64,000 bases of DNA from Phymatolithon calcareum (GCA_977006965.1 OZ345352.1:1674001-1738000); one strand, 5' to 3'. Counted from the first letter of the stretch, positions 42,070 to 54,333 are shown. Made by a program: numbers and translations. The notes: generated from the sequence alone by a model not told the origin.

Positions 42070-45000
42070 CACCGTCCACCACATTTAGTGTATGTGAATA
42101 ATTAGAATGTATTCCATAATAGTGTGTATTGTTCCAAATTAATGTGAGTGACATTATTCTGTGTGATACTAGTCTAGAAATGTTTATACACTATTTTGGT
42201 GCATTGCACATGATTGAGATCCTCACCCCATGTGACATGTATGGCTGATGATTGACAGCCTTGTCACAAAAGAAATATATCCAGATTTATGCTTTACAGC
42301 CGTGTGGCGGAGCTGCAATCAGGTGCCCTTCTCTTCATCTTTGCCGCCGCGTTGCTCGAAGTGACGTAGAAATCACACACGCAGTGGAATAGCGATTGTC
42401 CGACCCGATCGGAAAGATGGAAGCTCTGTAAAACCACGCTTTCGAGCACTAAGGACGAGACCTACAGTGCGCGGTGAGAGTTCTGCAATAAAATGACTAT
42501 CCGACGCCGCTCGCGCGGACAAGCGTCGGCGCGGCCTTCTGACGATCGCCGGCGGCGCGGGAAGCGGCGCGATGCCCTCGTGACGGGGCCCTGTGCAGTT
42601 CGGTGAGGCACTATAGGGGACGCGCAACCGGGCGGAGCTGCTTCTGACACGTGGCCCGCGCGGATGCTGCGAGCGATCGCGTACTGCAACGATTGCGATT
42701 AGTTGTAATCACATCATCCGACGATGAATCCACGTCGGGACAGGAGGCTGGCCACCAGCGGGCGCCCATACAGGCCTGTACCCTTATCGGCTTCACGCGT
42801 GAAGCCATCGATGCTAGCAAAACCCTACTTGATGGACTACTTTAGCATTATGTATGGACTGCATTACCGTTACGGCAATAAAGTCCAGACATAATCAGGA
42901 GATAACGTTGTATAGTAGAGTAAGGCGCCAACGTGTCTAACATAGGCGTGGAATGCCACGCTGATCGATTACAAGTGCGCTCTTCACTTCAGCACGTTTA
43001 CGGCAATATATTACAGTATATATATCTGGGTATCTGTACTCCTGAATACAGCACAGCGCGGCGCCTTCTTCCTTACGCTGAGAGCATGAGGTTAGCTGGT
43101 CAACTGGCTTGCATCACAGCTGACCTCATTTGCACAGCTAATGAAATTCAGCAATCGCCATGCTGTACTTGTCACAGAGGGTAGTACAGAGCAGTGAAAG
43201 TCTTTTTCGACAACTAAACAACTCTCTCTCACATATGTTTTGAGAGAGAGTAGACAAAACTGTCCTTCATATATCTGATGAGACTTCACGTTTACGTATA
43301 CTGCTGTATAGAGTAAGATTACACCTGTCGTGCTGCTCAGAGAAATAAAGCATAGAAGGACTATAAAGGACACTCTAAGTTCGACTCTAGTCATTTATCC
43401 ACTTACTTCGAGGGCAGCGCAGTAGAATTGCGACAGCACAATGCAGGATGTCATCGACTTTTCCAGGGCCAACAGCATCTCAAACAATGCTCATGCTCTA
43501 CTCAGTGTCGACGGCAGCCCACTCTGTCCTGCTGTTCAAGTCTCCGACGGAAGCGCTCACTCAGAAATCATACCCTGCTCCTCTCAAGACTCGACTGCAG
43601 CTCGTAAACGCGCAGTGCAAGTCGTAAGTACGAAGCAAAAGCGGCGCAAGATCGTCCAATGGATGATCAAGGACGAAGAGAACAAAGGAACAAAAGGGAC
43701 AAATAGAGCGCGCTGTGCGCGAGTTTCCGGATGATTTTCGTGGCTCCGTAAACGCCCACATCACCAAAGCGAGCCGATAGTGGCCCAGTCGATCTCAAAT
43801 CAGTTCCAACGAGCTCGGATGGCTTTCTATCTCGCGGACTCAAACCGCAGCCGAGTCGAATGGGTCTACAAATCGGCGTGTGCTGCTGAAAGCGCGCCCT
43901 GGGCGCGGACGCAAAAGATCGTTGTGGGTTGTTTGGCTTTTTGGTGAGCTTCTTCCAGAGTTCGAGAGGTTACGGGCCACTGGTGTCAAATTTTCGCCAG
44001 CACTCTTGCGAATGCTTGGGTGCAACATTCTTCACAGCTCCGATCATGAATTGTATACAGCCGAAACGCCAGAGCATGGGAAAAAGATCGTCCAGAAGAT
44101 CACTGCGCTCTGGGCGCAGCGCTTCATGCAGGCAAACAATATCGTGTTCCGTTCACAGACGGGAAAATTAATGGTGAGCCCATTGCGCCGGGCTCACATC
44201 GATAAGCAAGTGGCTTACCATTTGGGCGTCGTGTCCCGTGAGCTTTCGTCAGGTGCTGTTGGTGAGTCTCTCGTGGAGAATGTCGACGAGACTAACTTCG
44301 TGGTGAACATGGAAAACGGTCGCACTCTTGGTTTTCGAGGTGATGATAATGTGAAGTACAGTTATGTCCTCTCGGGTGGCCAAGGCATGACTAGGGTGGT
44401 GCGATTAACTGGAGGGCCACGTTCTACGATTGAGTGCCCTTTTATGGTCTTTCAGAATGATCGATCGTCATAACCCATTCGTGGGGTACCTGATGACGTC
44501 CCCGGCTTCTGCTATCGTTCGAGAAAAAAAGGGTTCATGACCAAGACGGTGTGGGCAGAGTGGCTTTCGGAGCCACGTGCTCAATATTGCAGCAACCAAG
44601 GAGACCAACAGCGTCATTTATGGTGCGACAATGTTTCATCGCACGGCGAGACACCGGAGTCGGCTGCTGCTGCATTTCGGTGGAAAGTTACGGTCCGCAA
44701 ACTCGTTGCCTGTGCAACTGATCTAATTCAACCGGCAGACTCTTTTGTAATATCTAAGATCAAGGATGCTTGGAGTGCTCGCTGGGACCGGTACAAGATG
44801 GAATCATCTCTTAGTGGAAACGGGTTTCAAGACACCGCCCGGAGCGATGGGAACAACTCTTTAGCGATTAAAAACCCGGGGAAGTCGTTCTTTTCGAAGC
44901 TCGCTGCAGATTCCGTTCGTGAAGTTATCGAGCAGCGCGACAAAAACGGACTGACGTACGCGCGAAAAGCAATGATACAGTGTGGGCTAGCATTAGATAC

Positions 45001-45357
45001 CTCAGGTGCCTGGTCGGTCTCGCAGCTTAAGCCTGATCTACAGCATATAGTCCGCACTTATCGCGAGCACTTTGATGGTCTTCCAATCCCTCATATTGGC
45101 AGTGAGGAAATAGATTCTGTCTCTGATTAGTAATTGTAGGAGCTGCTGCTACATTGTGAAGGAACTCGAAAATTGCTTTTTCCAAAATTCCATACACTAT
45201 TAGGGAATCTTTTTAATTAGCGTCATACAGACCAAATGAACTGTCCTATAATTAGTATGTATTCCTAATTTGTGTGTATCACACTAAATAAAGTGAGCAC
45301 ACCTAAATATAAGCCCTAGAAATTAGTGTCACACTCACTAAACATTTGTGGACGGTG
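42070..45357 (+). mobile_element. pogo-type DNA transposon with TA target duplication
   Basis: A 3288-bp element. It starts CACCGTCCACCACATTTAGT, and its right end is the complement of CACCGTCCACAAATGTTTAG, giving ~20-bp inverted ends. TA flanks both sides (42068-42069, 45358-45359), the Tc1/mariner/pogo target. A decayed transposase gene fills 43441-45130. The 1.4 kb before it is non-coding and contains a GC-rich block (42450-42800) and a 13-bp inverted repeat near 42849-42895. Confidence 0.93.
43441..45130 (+). pseudogene. pogo-family transposase, decayed
   Basis: Reads as three segments. 43441-43734 holds a basic N-terminal DNA-binding region (KQKRRKIVQW). The frame shifts near 43700 and a TAG follows near 43780. 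43880-44473 and 44537-45130 are one frame broken by a TAA at 44471-44473. The catalytic DDE_1 residues are visible: D in NVDETNFVV (~44285), D in LWCDNVSSH (~44625) and D in ATDLIQPADSF (~44720), followed by the family's SKIKDAWSARW. Only a few lesions separate it from an open frame, so it died recently compared with the copia relic it sits in. Confidence 0.92.
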
Positions 45358-45360
45358 TAG

Positions 45361-46811
45361 ATTGGTAGATAAGCTTCCGTCGTCAACCTGTGTAACTAAA
45401 CGGACAGCTTTACGTTGTCTTGGAATTGCTCCGCGGTGTTCGTCTCAACGAACAACATCTCTTGCCCTAAGACGCCACGCAACTCCGTCTGCAGACCATT
45501 CGGATTTTCTTGGGTATATTATTTTCTTCTCTGTTTACCGCTCCAGTGGATTCTGTGCAACCAGGCATAGGAGGTTTCTGCCAATTGGTCGAGTTAGGGG
45601 TTCCTACCGACGCACGCCACAGCCCCATGCAAGCAACGCTTTTATTCCTCTGCCTTTCTATATTTTTCCCAATCCCTTTTCGCCCATTTATAGACTTTTG
45701 CGTGCCTTCCTTACGCCGACCTGGGACCTTTTTCTGAAATCTGAGTTTTATTGTCAAAGAGGGCAAGCGTGCCCTATCTAAAAGTTTTTGAGACCCGAAG
45801 ATCTTTTCTTTTAGATCCTTCTCGGTGAACCATTGAAACAAAGGTTGTAGGGGTTGATTAAAGATTCGAATTGGGTAGCTCAGGACTGTCCAAAAGAGAA
45901 TTCAAAGCCTTTTGATATGAGTAGTTTTCTAATTTGAGCCTGCCATTGAGAGAGTAGTTATGTAACAGGCCCAGTGCCGACAATTTGTTCCGTGGGTGAC
46001 ATTACGTTTCAGCTCGTTCAAACGGAAGCCGATTATAGCGTACACCAAAAGACGGCCGTATATCACATTCACGGCAACTCGGACACTTGCGGTACGGTTT
46101 TGAAGAAAGAGCAGAGAGAATTGATGAGTTCGTCGCACGGGCTTCGAGTACGTTGAGTCTGGCGTCGGGCAATCTGCGTTTACACATTTCAGACTCCTCG
46201 GAGTCTCTCCTTTACACCGACAGAAAATTGATCTTGGCGAGCACATTACTCTTTTCGTTCGTGGGGCTTTGCCCGTCTCACAGTCTATGTGACTTTTCTG
46301 ATGGTGAGAGACTGATTACCGCTCAAATACAGATTGTGAGAAAAACCGGACATCCTTGATCTCTGGGACACTCGCATGGTAGGAGCAGAGCGGCGCGAGT
46401 CTCTCATATTTCTGCTGATCTAGCAGCGGCAGAGTTGGATGCAGGGTCGATGGTTTGGGAGCAGAAGAAGACTTATGAATATTGAGAATGACACGCGGTA
46501 AGTGTACTAGCGTTTGAATTTGTCAACAACACATGAATGAATTTCAAGTCTATCTCATGCTCTGATGACGACAGCCGATCCCGAGCTTCAGTAGATGCAC
46601 TAGATTCCAATTTCCTTCCAACATTTGGTGATCATGCAAGCATTATGATCAAAGCTGCGGATTGACAAAATGTTTACTCTTGCACACTTCTCTACCGTTC
46701 TGTCGTATTTTTGCACACAGTAAAAATTCATTCCTCAATCCAGATACGACAAAAGCTGCACTTAGCTTTGCAGGATACGATATGAAGCGTGTGGAGTCGA
46801 AATTAATCCTG
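45361..46811. other. No firm gene
   Basis: The other flank of the pogo insertion. It should continue the Copia-B relic, but I could not align it. Short frames on both strands lack domains. Confidence 0.35.
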
Positions 46812-47520
46812 TCACCTTAAATGCGTTTCTAGTGGCAGGGGTTTACGGAGAGGCATTATTCGAATTTGGGCTATTGGGGCGAACATGGTATCAAGTTCGA
46901 GCGTTGTATACTGCGCGAACATGCACGACAGTACGACGCGCGAAAAATGTCCTATGGCAACTATTTCAGCTGCTCGCAACAGCAGAAAATTTTTCTTAAA
47001 ATATGGAGCTGCGTCCTGGTACAGACGAAGAAAGCGGGCATGAAGACTAATGATATGTATGAGGTGGTCGTACAAAACGAATGATAGATGATCGGCATCG
47101 TTTTCGCCAGTAACCGACTCATCGACGACATAGACGTGCTTCTGCCCGTGTGACAAGTCAACATTGCCGAAAATGTGATGAAAGAGGTATCGAAAGTAAT
47201 AGGTTTTTCCTTGTTCTGCCGTTTGTCCGCAAAGAGTCACAAGCTTGCCATTTGGAATTCAAAAGCCAGAACATCTTCTGGTTCGCTAGACAATGCAAAA
47301 ATTTGCTGCTCCCTCGGAATCACTTCGTCGTTCACGCGCAAGGATGTTTCGTCGAAAGTACTCGGCAGAATTGCTGATGTGGCGCTTGTATTCATCCTGC
47401 TCTGCAGCTCACAAAGCACGATGTTTGTACAAATATTCTTCATACGACTCAATGAGCTTCTCTTTTGCTAAAATTCCTTTCTCGGAAGCGCTTTCGTTAT
47501 CAGGATTCACTAAATTGAAC
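46812..47520 (-). pseudogene. Decayed DDE-type transposase-like gene
   Basis: The minus strand from about 47520 reads, with one stop and one or two frameshifts, as a helical segment (LIESYEEYLYKHRAL, EYKRHISNSAEYFRRN), then a break, then an open stretch 47240-46812. The latter has VYVVDESVTGEN, a helical DHLIHIISLHARFLRL, YQDAAPYFKKNFLLL and LELDTMFAPIAQ. The order of acidic motifs recalls large eukaryotic DDE transposases with a D-x-A...F...N second motif and an LD-x-x-F third motif. Family assignment is tentative. Confidence 0.45.
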
Positions 47521-47924
47521 TATTAGGGATTCTCTTTTCATGTCCTCATGCCAAGAAATTTGAGCAATATTAGCGCAATCCTTGATCTTGTCAGGAGCAC
47601 AAATGCGGCTAATAGTAGGCACGATGTCGTTGCTCCTTATTCACTTTTCGATGGGCCGGAAAAGTTTTCTTGTCCACTCTTGTTTGTTTTCCAATCCAGT
47701 GGGCGTGAACAATCAATGATTCCTGTAAATCGAGACTGTGGGCCCAAAGCCATTGCCGCCGAGCTCTCTGATCTTGTCCTCTTGAATTGACGTGAGGTTT
47801 GTTTTTCCCGTGGTTTTCCAGCACGCGCCATGCCGTGGGACTTCAGCGAGCCCTGGTAACAACGGTGCATACTTCGAAGAGCTGGATTAACAAGACCTTC
47901 CAATGCCGTCGCTGTCGAGCATTA

Positions 47925-48865
47925 TTGGCCATGCCAAGAAAGAAGTCGTGCATCGTAAGTATCAAGAAGGCATTCCCGGAGTCATCGAAGACCTCAAAAA
48001 GTGCAACAATGCATGAGATATACACCAGGGGTACAAGAGACTTCTTAAAATCTGGTGTGATCCGTAGAGAACTAGAAAACGCACACCGGCACGCTATAAG
48101 TCATTTTGGAATACAGAGCTCGACAAAATGGCACCAAAGCGAAAGAAACTTTACCCAAAAGCCGGATCATCCCACTTACAGGAAGACTGGGATCTTTACC
48201 ACGAGTGTAACCAAATCAGAACCTTGGTGAACAAGAGGAAGAAAGAGCACTATCAAGAATACATTGCTGAGCTCAAGGAGAAGGATGGAACAGCGGCTTT
48301 GAAGCAACTTGCCAGTATGAAAAAGAAAATCCGAAGAAGAAAGCTAAGAAACGAGATGACAGGAGGCCCCATGAATTGCGCTAAATTCTCAGCCCATATC
48401 TCAGCGACATGCCTTAGCACCGAAATGTGGCAACCAGGACTAAGAAAATTCTCCAGCACAGAGGACATGAGGACAAAAATTGAAGCGGCTCTCCGTAAAG
48501 CACCAAACGGAAAGGCACTAGGCTTAGACGAGGTGAAGGCTGAAATGCTAAAAGTCGAAATATCGCTCAACGCCAAAGTGCTTACAGCATTTTGGGAGGC
48601 CTGCGGGAGGTCTGGAGACACGCCTTTGCACAGGGTACGAACTCGAAGCAGAAAGACGACTGGAATCAGAAAAGGATCCTCTGTCGTATCAACTCTCCTA
48701 TACGGTTTTGAATCATGGAAGTTGATAGAACAAGTGCGGAAGAAACTTTAGGCTAAAAATGCTAAGATGCCATCGAGAATAACGGAAAGCCTAATAGCTG
48801 ACGAAGCCAGAACACCCACTATCGACGTAGGGATGTCGACCAGAGACCTACGATGGAACTGGATT
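47925..48865 (+). pseudogene. LINE fragment: endonuclease-RT linker, RT start and C-terminus
   Basis: About 47940-48130 aligns with the LINE at 52890-53040 (EGIPGVIEDLKK versus KNIPGIVEDLKR). 48128-48621 continues with a Lys-rich helical linker and the RT entry motif KAPNGKALGLDEVKAEMLK. Most of RT is then deleted and the frame resumes in the C-terminal LLYGFESWKL region to about 48865. It is an internally deleted copy. Confidence 0.75.
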
Positions 48866-48872
48866 TGACACA

Positions 48873-48935
48873 TTCCAATCGGTCAAGTGGTAAAACCGAT
48901 CAAGAGAAGATCCTGCGTTCGAAGCGCAGGTGTGC
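48873..48935 (+). tRNA. tRNA-like sequence, probably a pseudogene or SINE head
   Basis: A D-arm-like CGGT..ACCG (CGGTCAAGTGGTAAAACCG), a GATC/GATC stem with a 7-nt loop AAGAGAA, and a good T arm CTGCG-TTCGAAG-CGCAG. There is no variable loop and only a weak acceptor stem (ACAT/ATGT), so it is not a normal functional tRNA. Confidence 0.3.
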
Positions 48936-49261
48936 ATGTTTTTTGTAACGAGTCCGACGCATTTTTCTCCTACGTGTTTTTCTGCTGTCGACACGAAGGG
49001 ATTTACAGTGCATCGCATGTTAAAAGAAGACAAGGATGCTGTGAAGAAAAGAGTTTAAATGTTCTAGCCGTCTTTGTGGACATGCAGATTGTAGAATCAC
49101 CGCGTTTTCTCCGGATGCAATAGAATCTTATTTCCAGTGACAGCCAGAGAAGGAGCTCTTTCTATCTCGATAACTTGCCTTGTGACCACATCCTGACAGC
49201 ATAGCAGTTACAGGAAGGATATGCATGTGCGCTTTTTTATTTCGGGACTGTACGCCATGAG
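48936..49261. other. No gene seen
   Basis: Spacer with only short chance frames. Confidence 0.4.
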
Positions 49262-49440
49262 CTGCAATTGTAATTAAATGGATTTATTGAGAAGGTACCA
49301 TGTGTACCAACTGGAGGAAAAGTCAGCACTTTTCTAGGCATATTCCATTAGCATTGTAAATTCAAATTCCTTAATCGGAATAACATAGAATCATATGAAC
49401 GGCTCTAGCCACGTCAATATCTTCTGCCTGGGTTCACGAA
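49262..49440 (-). repeat. LINE-C 3' end, inverted copy
   Basis: The complement of the LINE-C 3' region (AAATGGATTTATTGAGAAGG matches the end of the 17.4-kb copy). It lies directly beside the plus-oriented copy at 49441, making a head-to-head pair. Confidence 0.7.
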
Positions 49441-49828
49441 GTTTTCGACTAGTCTGGGAGAAGGAGAAGAACACCGCGCAAGAAAAAGAACGCTTTCGAA
49501 GAAGGGTCTACTGCACCAGGCAGTGAGGATGAAAGAACGGAGACACAGAATTCTTTGCCTAGAATGGTTTTAGGCAACCTCCCTCGGAATCCAACAAAGC
49601 TGATGTAAGACATGGGTAGTCAAGGAGAATGGGCAATTGATTCACTCAGCAGAACCCTGAAGAAGCCTCCGTGGGCGAGAATGAGGTGGGGCGAGACATT
49701 GACGTGATATTATGCAATGCTGAATAAAGTAACTGACAACTCTCGATGCTAGTATAATGCGATTGGAAAGGCGCCGACTTTCCTCAAGTTTGGACACATG
49801 GTACCTTTTCAATAAATCCTTTTAATTA
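49441..49828 (+). repeat. LINE-C 3' end, copy 3
   Basis: Matches 17395-17800, with CAGTGAGGATGAAAGAA and the ending TTCAATAAATCC. It has internal deletions and stops. Confidence 0.7.
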
Positions 49829-50399
49829 ATACTATAGTTGCCTTCTCTAGGTGATCCGCAGGGCCACACGGGACACGTGTCCCATGCGCGTGTACAACAG
49901 CATTTTCCATTTGCTTGCAGTACGTAAGATATTTTGTCCCTTCCGCTTAGCAAAGGGTGGTTGAGGTTTTCTGATTTTCCGCTAGATAGCTCGGAATTTG
50001 CACGCTGATCTCTAGCGGCAGATACTTTCTACCACGTGGAGTTAGAGACTTTCTACCCCTTTCTGTCCGCATCTTCGCCGCCATACAAGCCGGTACGGCG
50101 CGAATCATCTCGACGCCGCGAAACCAGAAGAATTCTAACATGCCTTTGCTTTCTTCCTTTCCTTTTCGGTTTCTCTTTCGTTCTCTCTCCTCATCTCAGT
50201 CATTCACTCTTTTCCTCTTTCCGCAAATTTTTCTCTCCTGCGGTATTCTCTGTCCAGTGTAGCGTCGGCTTCTTGTGAGCCTGGCGCGACATGTTCCTGA
50301 TTACCTATCATAAATAACTGTCCGCCGTATTCTAAGTAGAAGATAATTCAGCAATAATGTGCTGCATTTGGAATAGGAGGGTTCCACCCTCACAAGCGC
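49829..50399. other. No gene seen
   Basis: Pyrimidine-rich around 50150-50230. No supported frame. Confidence 0.4.
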
Positions 50400-53290
50400 A
50401 AAAACGCTATTGCGTCAGAAGGCGGTATGGGGGCCACGGATGACCATGGAGGTCGAGATCTTCCATGCGTGACACAGGAGAATCGCAGATCGAGACGCCG
50501 GGCGAGACGAAACTCGACGGCAGAGATTTAAAATACTCAAAAGAATAACCAAAATTTGAGTTATGGGAAATCTCCAGAGCGGACCGCCGGTCCGCAGACA
50601 CGAGCTCTTGCTACCGGCAAAAAGAAAGGAGCAGGAGCTAAGGCCGGGGAAGCTAAAGATATCGGGGATGCTCCACGAGATGGAAATCAGCCAGCCACCG
50701 TGAAAGACAATCCAACTCGGCAAATGTTTCCCTCGATTAGGACCATAATCCCTTGCTTTGGGTGTGAACAGAGGGGAACATTGATCATGACGGGAGGGTA
50801 CGGTATGGTTCCTCTGATGCTTAAATGCGGCAAATGACCTTCGAGGAAGAACGGAAAAGACGTTTCGTCGTTTGTTGACGAGATCGCCTTGGCCATTCAA
50901 GGGGGCGCAAACAGCGCCAGCAAGAGAAGAGTCCTTGAGATCCCAACGGAGGCCGCAGGATCCCAGCTAGAGGCTACCGTAATGGAGCCATTGAGGCCGC
51001 AGGTAAATTCTAGAGAATACGAATATCTTTCAAAGAGGTTGGAAGAGCTTGGAAGGAAACACATGGACACCGTAAATCGGGAGACCATACTCGAAGCATG
51101 TGGGGTTTGAAACGCACAAGTTGGCACACTGGGTTTGGTCGGTTTGTTCCCTGGCGGAAAGCCGAGGGCGGCGCGAAGCGCCGACCTTTATAGAAAAAAC
51201 AATGGATCAAAGATGACTTGGCAATATGATAAATGGAAGAGTCTGGAAGCCGCGAAGCGGCTTCCTAGCCCGCGCAGGTGCTTACAGTGTAAGGATCTGT
51301 AAGCTGTAAGCAGCGGTTCTAGGGTTTGCTCTTGGTGATCCTTCATGGTGTAAGTACGAATCGAAAACTACGGTACTGTAATGACTGTAATGCTATCTGT
51401 AATGGCTTGCTGTAAATGCAAGCTGTAATGAGAATTTAATTTTTAGCATTCACGGAACGAATGGTGCCAATGATGAGAACCCACAAGAACCCGTTGGTGG
51501 AACCTCTGTACTTTAAGAACCTCCCGAAAACAGACCGGGCGTACATTGAGGAAGCTGTACGGGTCCTGCTAGCAAACAGGTGCCTCTTGTACGTCTCATT
51601 CATTGGAAACTCAGTAATGGAGCTCCTGGTTGAGAAAGTGGATTCAACGCACATCATCAGTCTCTGTCGCTCAGGGAACATGATTAACATGCAACGGTTC
51701 AACGCATTTGAGAACGCGCTGAGCACACGCAACACAGTAAACGATCTCGAAGCCCAGAAAAGAAACGTGGGGAAGGTAAGGGGAAGAGCGACGTTCTGTG
51801 CGGCAAAGGCAGGCAGACATTATTGTTGCGCGAGATTGGTACCAAGGAATGGCGAAAGCGGCCAGCAGAAGATTCTTCGACCTTTGTGTGGCGAGCGCAG
51901 TGACCGCAGAGAGGCGAAACCTGGTGGCACCAGATTTTCGTCCGGAACAGTGCAATGCGATAGAGAACGCAGATACTGCTGACAGAGAGACGGATGATGT
52001 CCCACTTCGCTTACAAGCAAAAGCTAATCCAGGACCAGCTGAAATCGCCATCGGAGAAGCGACCGAATTTTGTGCGCAAGGGGCAGTAGAAGACTCGAAC
52101 CACAATTCTGAAGTTCCAAATGATACGAAATCAGACGCTCTTGCGGGTCCCAAGAGACAAACACGGAGAATGATATTTAAGAAGAGGTGGCGTCTGGCAA
52201 CCTTAAATGTTGGTGGCTCCCCGGAAACCCGAACCTACCTAGAGAAAATGATGAGAAACCATGGAATCGACATTGTGGCAATAACAGAAACAAATTTGAG
52301 ACCAGAAGTGAAAATTCGAGCTGATTTCTTCTCCTTCAACGCAGTGCGCCCGCCTCCTCAGACTAGCCGAAACTCTGGAGGTGTCTCTCTTCTCTTCCGC
52401 AACCACTGTAGAAGCCGCCTGATCTTCAAGCACGCGGAAACAAATTTCCAATTGATTAATGCGCAAGTGGGAGATACGGAAGTTGGAGCTGTCTACATAT
52501 CGCCGGCACCAGCCAGATCTGAAACCGACAAATGCCTCATCATGGTGAATACATATGCACAAGGCAAGGCAATTGTGCGCGGTGATTGGAACGCTCGCCA
52601 CATCAGATGGGACCGACGCTCAAATAGGAGGGGCAGCCAAATTGTTCGTTGGGCAGCAGATAAGAACTAGGATATTAATACCTGGACAGGTTTCAGTTTC
52701 CGCACAAAGCGCTATAAGAAAAACATCGACTTTTTCGTAAGCAAAGGCATTACACCGACAGCGCTCAGTTCACCAACAGATTTATGGACCGGTAATACGC
52801 AATACCGACCAGTAACAACCAGTTTCCCGACTCGACAAGAGAATAGAAGGGTCCAAAAGCCTCGAATATCTGTAAAACTATCGAGGTATGACAGAATGCA
52901 AGAGCATGTTCGGGAAACATACGGAAAGAACATTCCAGGAATCGTCGAAGATTTGAAACGGAACACAACTCTTGAACGGATGTCTAAACAGCGCAAGAAT
53001 CTACATAAGAAAGCTCGTGAACAGGTTTCAGAGGAGGCCTGGCAGCGATAGGAGGAATGCCGTAAAGAGATACGGAAGTTGGTGAACAAAAAAAGCGGCA
53101 GCAGTATCAAGAATACCAAGATGATGTCGAAGAAAAGGATGGGTCCAAGGTGATTCAGCAAATCGACAGAATGCAGAAGATGAGGACAAGAAAAACGTCA
53201 AGGAACAAGATGACTGGCCGTCCATTGCACAAAACACTGTTCACTGCTCACGTGTCCCAGACATGCCGAGATGAAGGAGAATGGCGGTAA
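50400..53290 (+). pseudogene. LINE with ORF1 and AP-endonuclease, RT missing
   Basis: 50556-51110 is one frame with a TGA at 50836-50838. It holds a zinc-ribbon-like CFGC...KCGK-stop, where the stop sits at the expected fourth Cys, and then a helical region. 51461-51780 continues an ORF1-like part and shifts frame near 51790. 51798-52670 holds an APE-type endonuclease: TLNVGG, IDIVAITETNL (catalytic Glu), RGDWNARHIRWD (Asp and Asn) and RRGSQIVRWA. After a stop at 52670 the frame continues (TQYRPVTTSF, GIVEDLKR) through linker sequence to about 53290. RT is absent, so the 3' half is lost. Its linker matches the LINE piece at 47.9 kb. Confidence 0.85.
51240..51435 (+). repeat. CTGTAA-rich short repeat within the LINE
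   Basis: CTGTAA or a close variant occurs at least eight times between about 51275 and 51430, separating two ORF1 segments. The stretch ends TTTTTAG, so an intron-like origin is possible but unproven. Confidence 0.5.
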
Positions 53291-53472
53291 AGATCCTCCT
53301 ATTTCCGTTGTGTAAACCGATACCACAGTTTTCGGACATAATATCTCCGTTTATAGTTCGAACATTCCAGAACTGGCGGAAAAGTCTTCCTCCAATTGGA
53401 CATAGAACCTGGCGCTCGAACTATGGCACTCAATGAACAAAAGCGCTTGGCACAGGGTCTGGCGTAATGAAA

Positions 53473-53994
53473 TCAAGCTCTTCTTGCGAGGCTTGGTCCC
53501 AAGAACCTTGCAGGGCGTAGGCGAAAGAGCCCGGCAGAGCTTCTCTTGCATGCGTTGAGGTTTGTGTGTCCTTCTGGTGTGCGTGTGGTTGGCATTGGAA
53601 CCGAGAACTCGGCGTTTGGCGAAGAAGTTATTCGGCCATGAGTACTGTAAGCCGGCGTTCGAGGTCCAGAATTTTGCGTGCTGGGACTCGATACAACCAT
53701 TCGAGAGGAACGAGAGTCTTCGTCTGCCTTCCCTGCCTTGACGTTAATAATCTTGACAGTCTTAATCTTAGTCTTCTGGATCTGTTTCTGAACAAGAACC
53801 GATTTCACGCGAAGGGAGGTGCTCGATAGACCCTTGATATCTCCGACGAGTACCTCTTGAATGGTGCCGCTCACCTTTTTTGACTTCGAAAACGCTCCGT
53901 ATAGTCGGCAGCACTCTGCTAGACTTGTCACCGAGGTTGCTTTGGTGTGTACGGCTGCACCGACCACTCGGCGCAGATCTTTTTCTCGAGGCAT
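53473..53994 (-). CDS. Hypothetical basic protein
   Basis: 173 residues from ATG 53994 (MPREKDLRRV...). The N-terminal half is Lys/Val-rich with alternating residues (KTKIKTVKIINVKAGK); the C-terminal half is Ser/Thr/Pro-rich. No known domain. It is divergent from, and 340 bp away from, the tyrosine-recombinase element on the other strand. It may be a passenger gene of that element or a chance frame. Confidence 0.35.
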   Translation of the reverse strand: MPREKDLRRVVGAAVHTKATSVTSLAECCRLYGAFSKSKKVSGTIQEVLVGDIKGLSSTSLRVKSVLVQKQIQKTKIKTVKIINVKAGKADEDSRSSRMVVSSPSTQNSGPRTPAYSTHGRITSSPNAEFSVPMPTTRTPEGHTNLNACKRSSAGLFRLRPARFLGPSLARRA

Positions 53995-54168
53995 GGTAGA
54001 TGTCTTTTTTGTGAGTGATCAGCAGATTTTCGTTCCTACCGGCGAACGACGCTGTTTTAAGGTAGTGAAAGGGGTACTCCCGACAAAGAACAAAAGCCCG
54101 CCTTTCCGAATCTGGCGCTAAAAAACTGTTCCGCATTCTTTTTATAAACTTTTTTGAGGTTTTAAATC

Positions 54169-54205
54169 CACCCTCAATTGTGAGATTTTCCCTCAATTGA
54201 GGGTG
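54169..54205. other. 12-bp perfect inverted repeat upstream of the recombinase element
   Basis: CACCCTCAATTG (54169-54180) and CAATTGAGGGTG (54194-54205) around a 13-nt loop. It lies between two divergent frames and could be a terminus, a recombination site or a terminator. Confidence 0.65.
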
Positions 54206-54333
54206 TTCGTCACATAGACCCTTGGAGGGGATGCTCTGGGTGTGGTGCCTCTTCGAAAATTTAACCTGCTAACAACAAAAATCGAAGCAGTAACAGGCTG
54301 CTATTTGGAGGGTTTACCGAACTCTTCGAGGGG

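Noticed and set aside
51110-51460. Intron in the LINE ORF1 (GT after 51106, TTTTTAG at 51440)
   Set aside because: Possible phases can be forced but none is unique, and introns are rare in LINEs; kept only as a repeat note.
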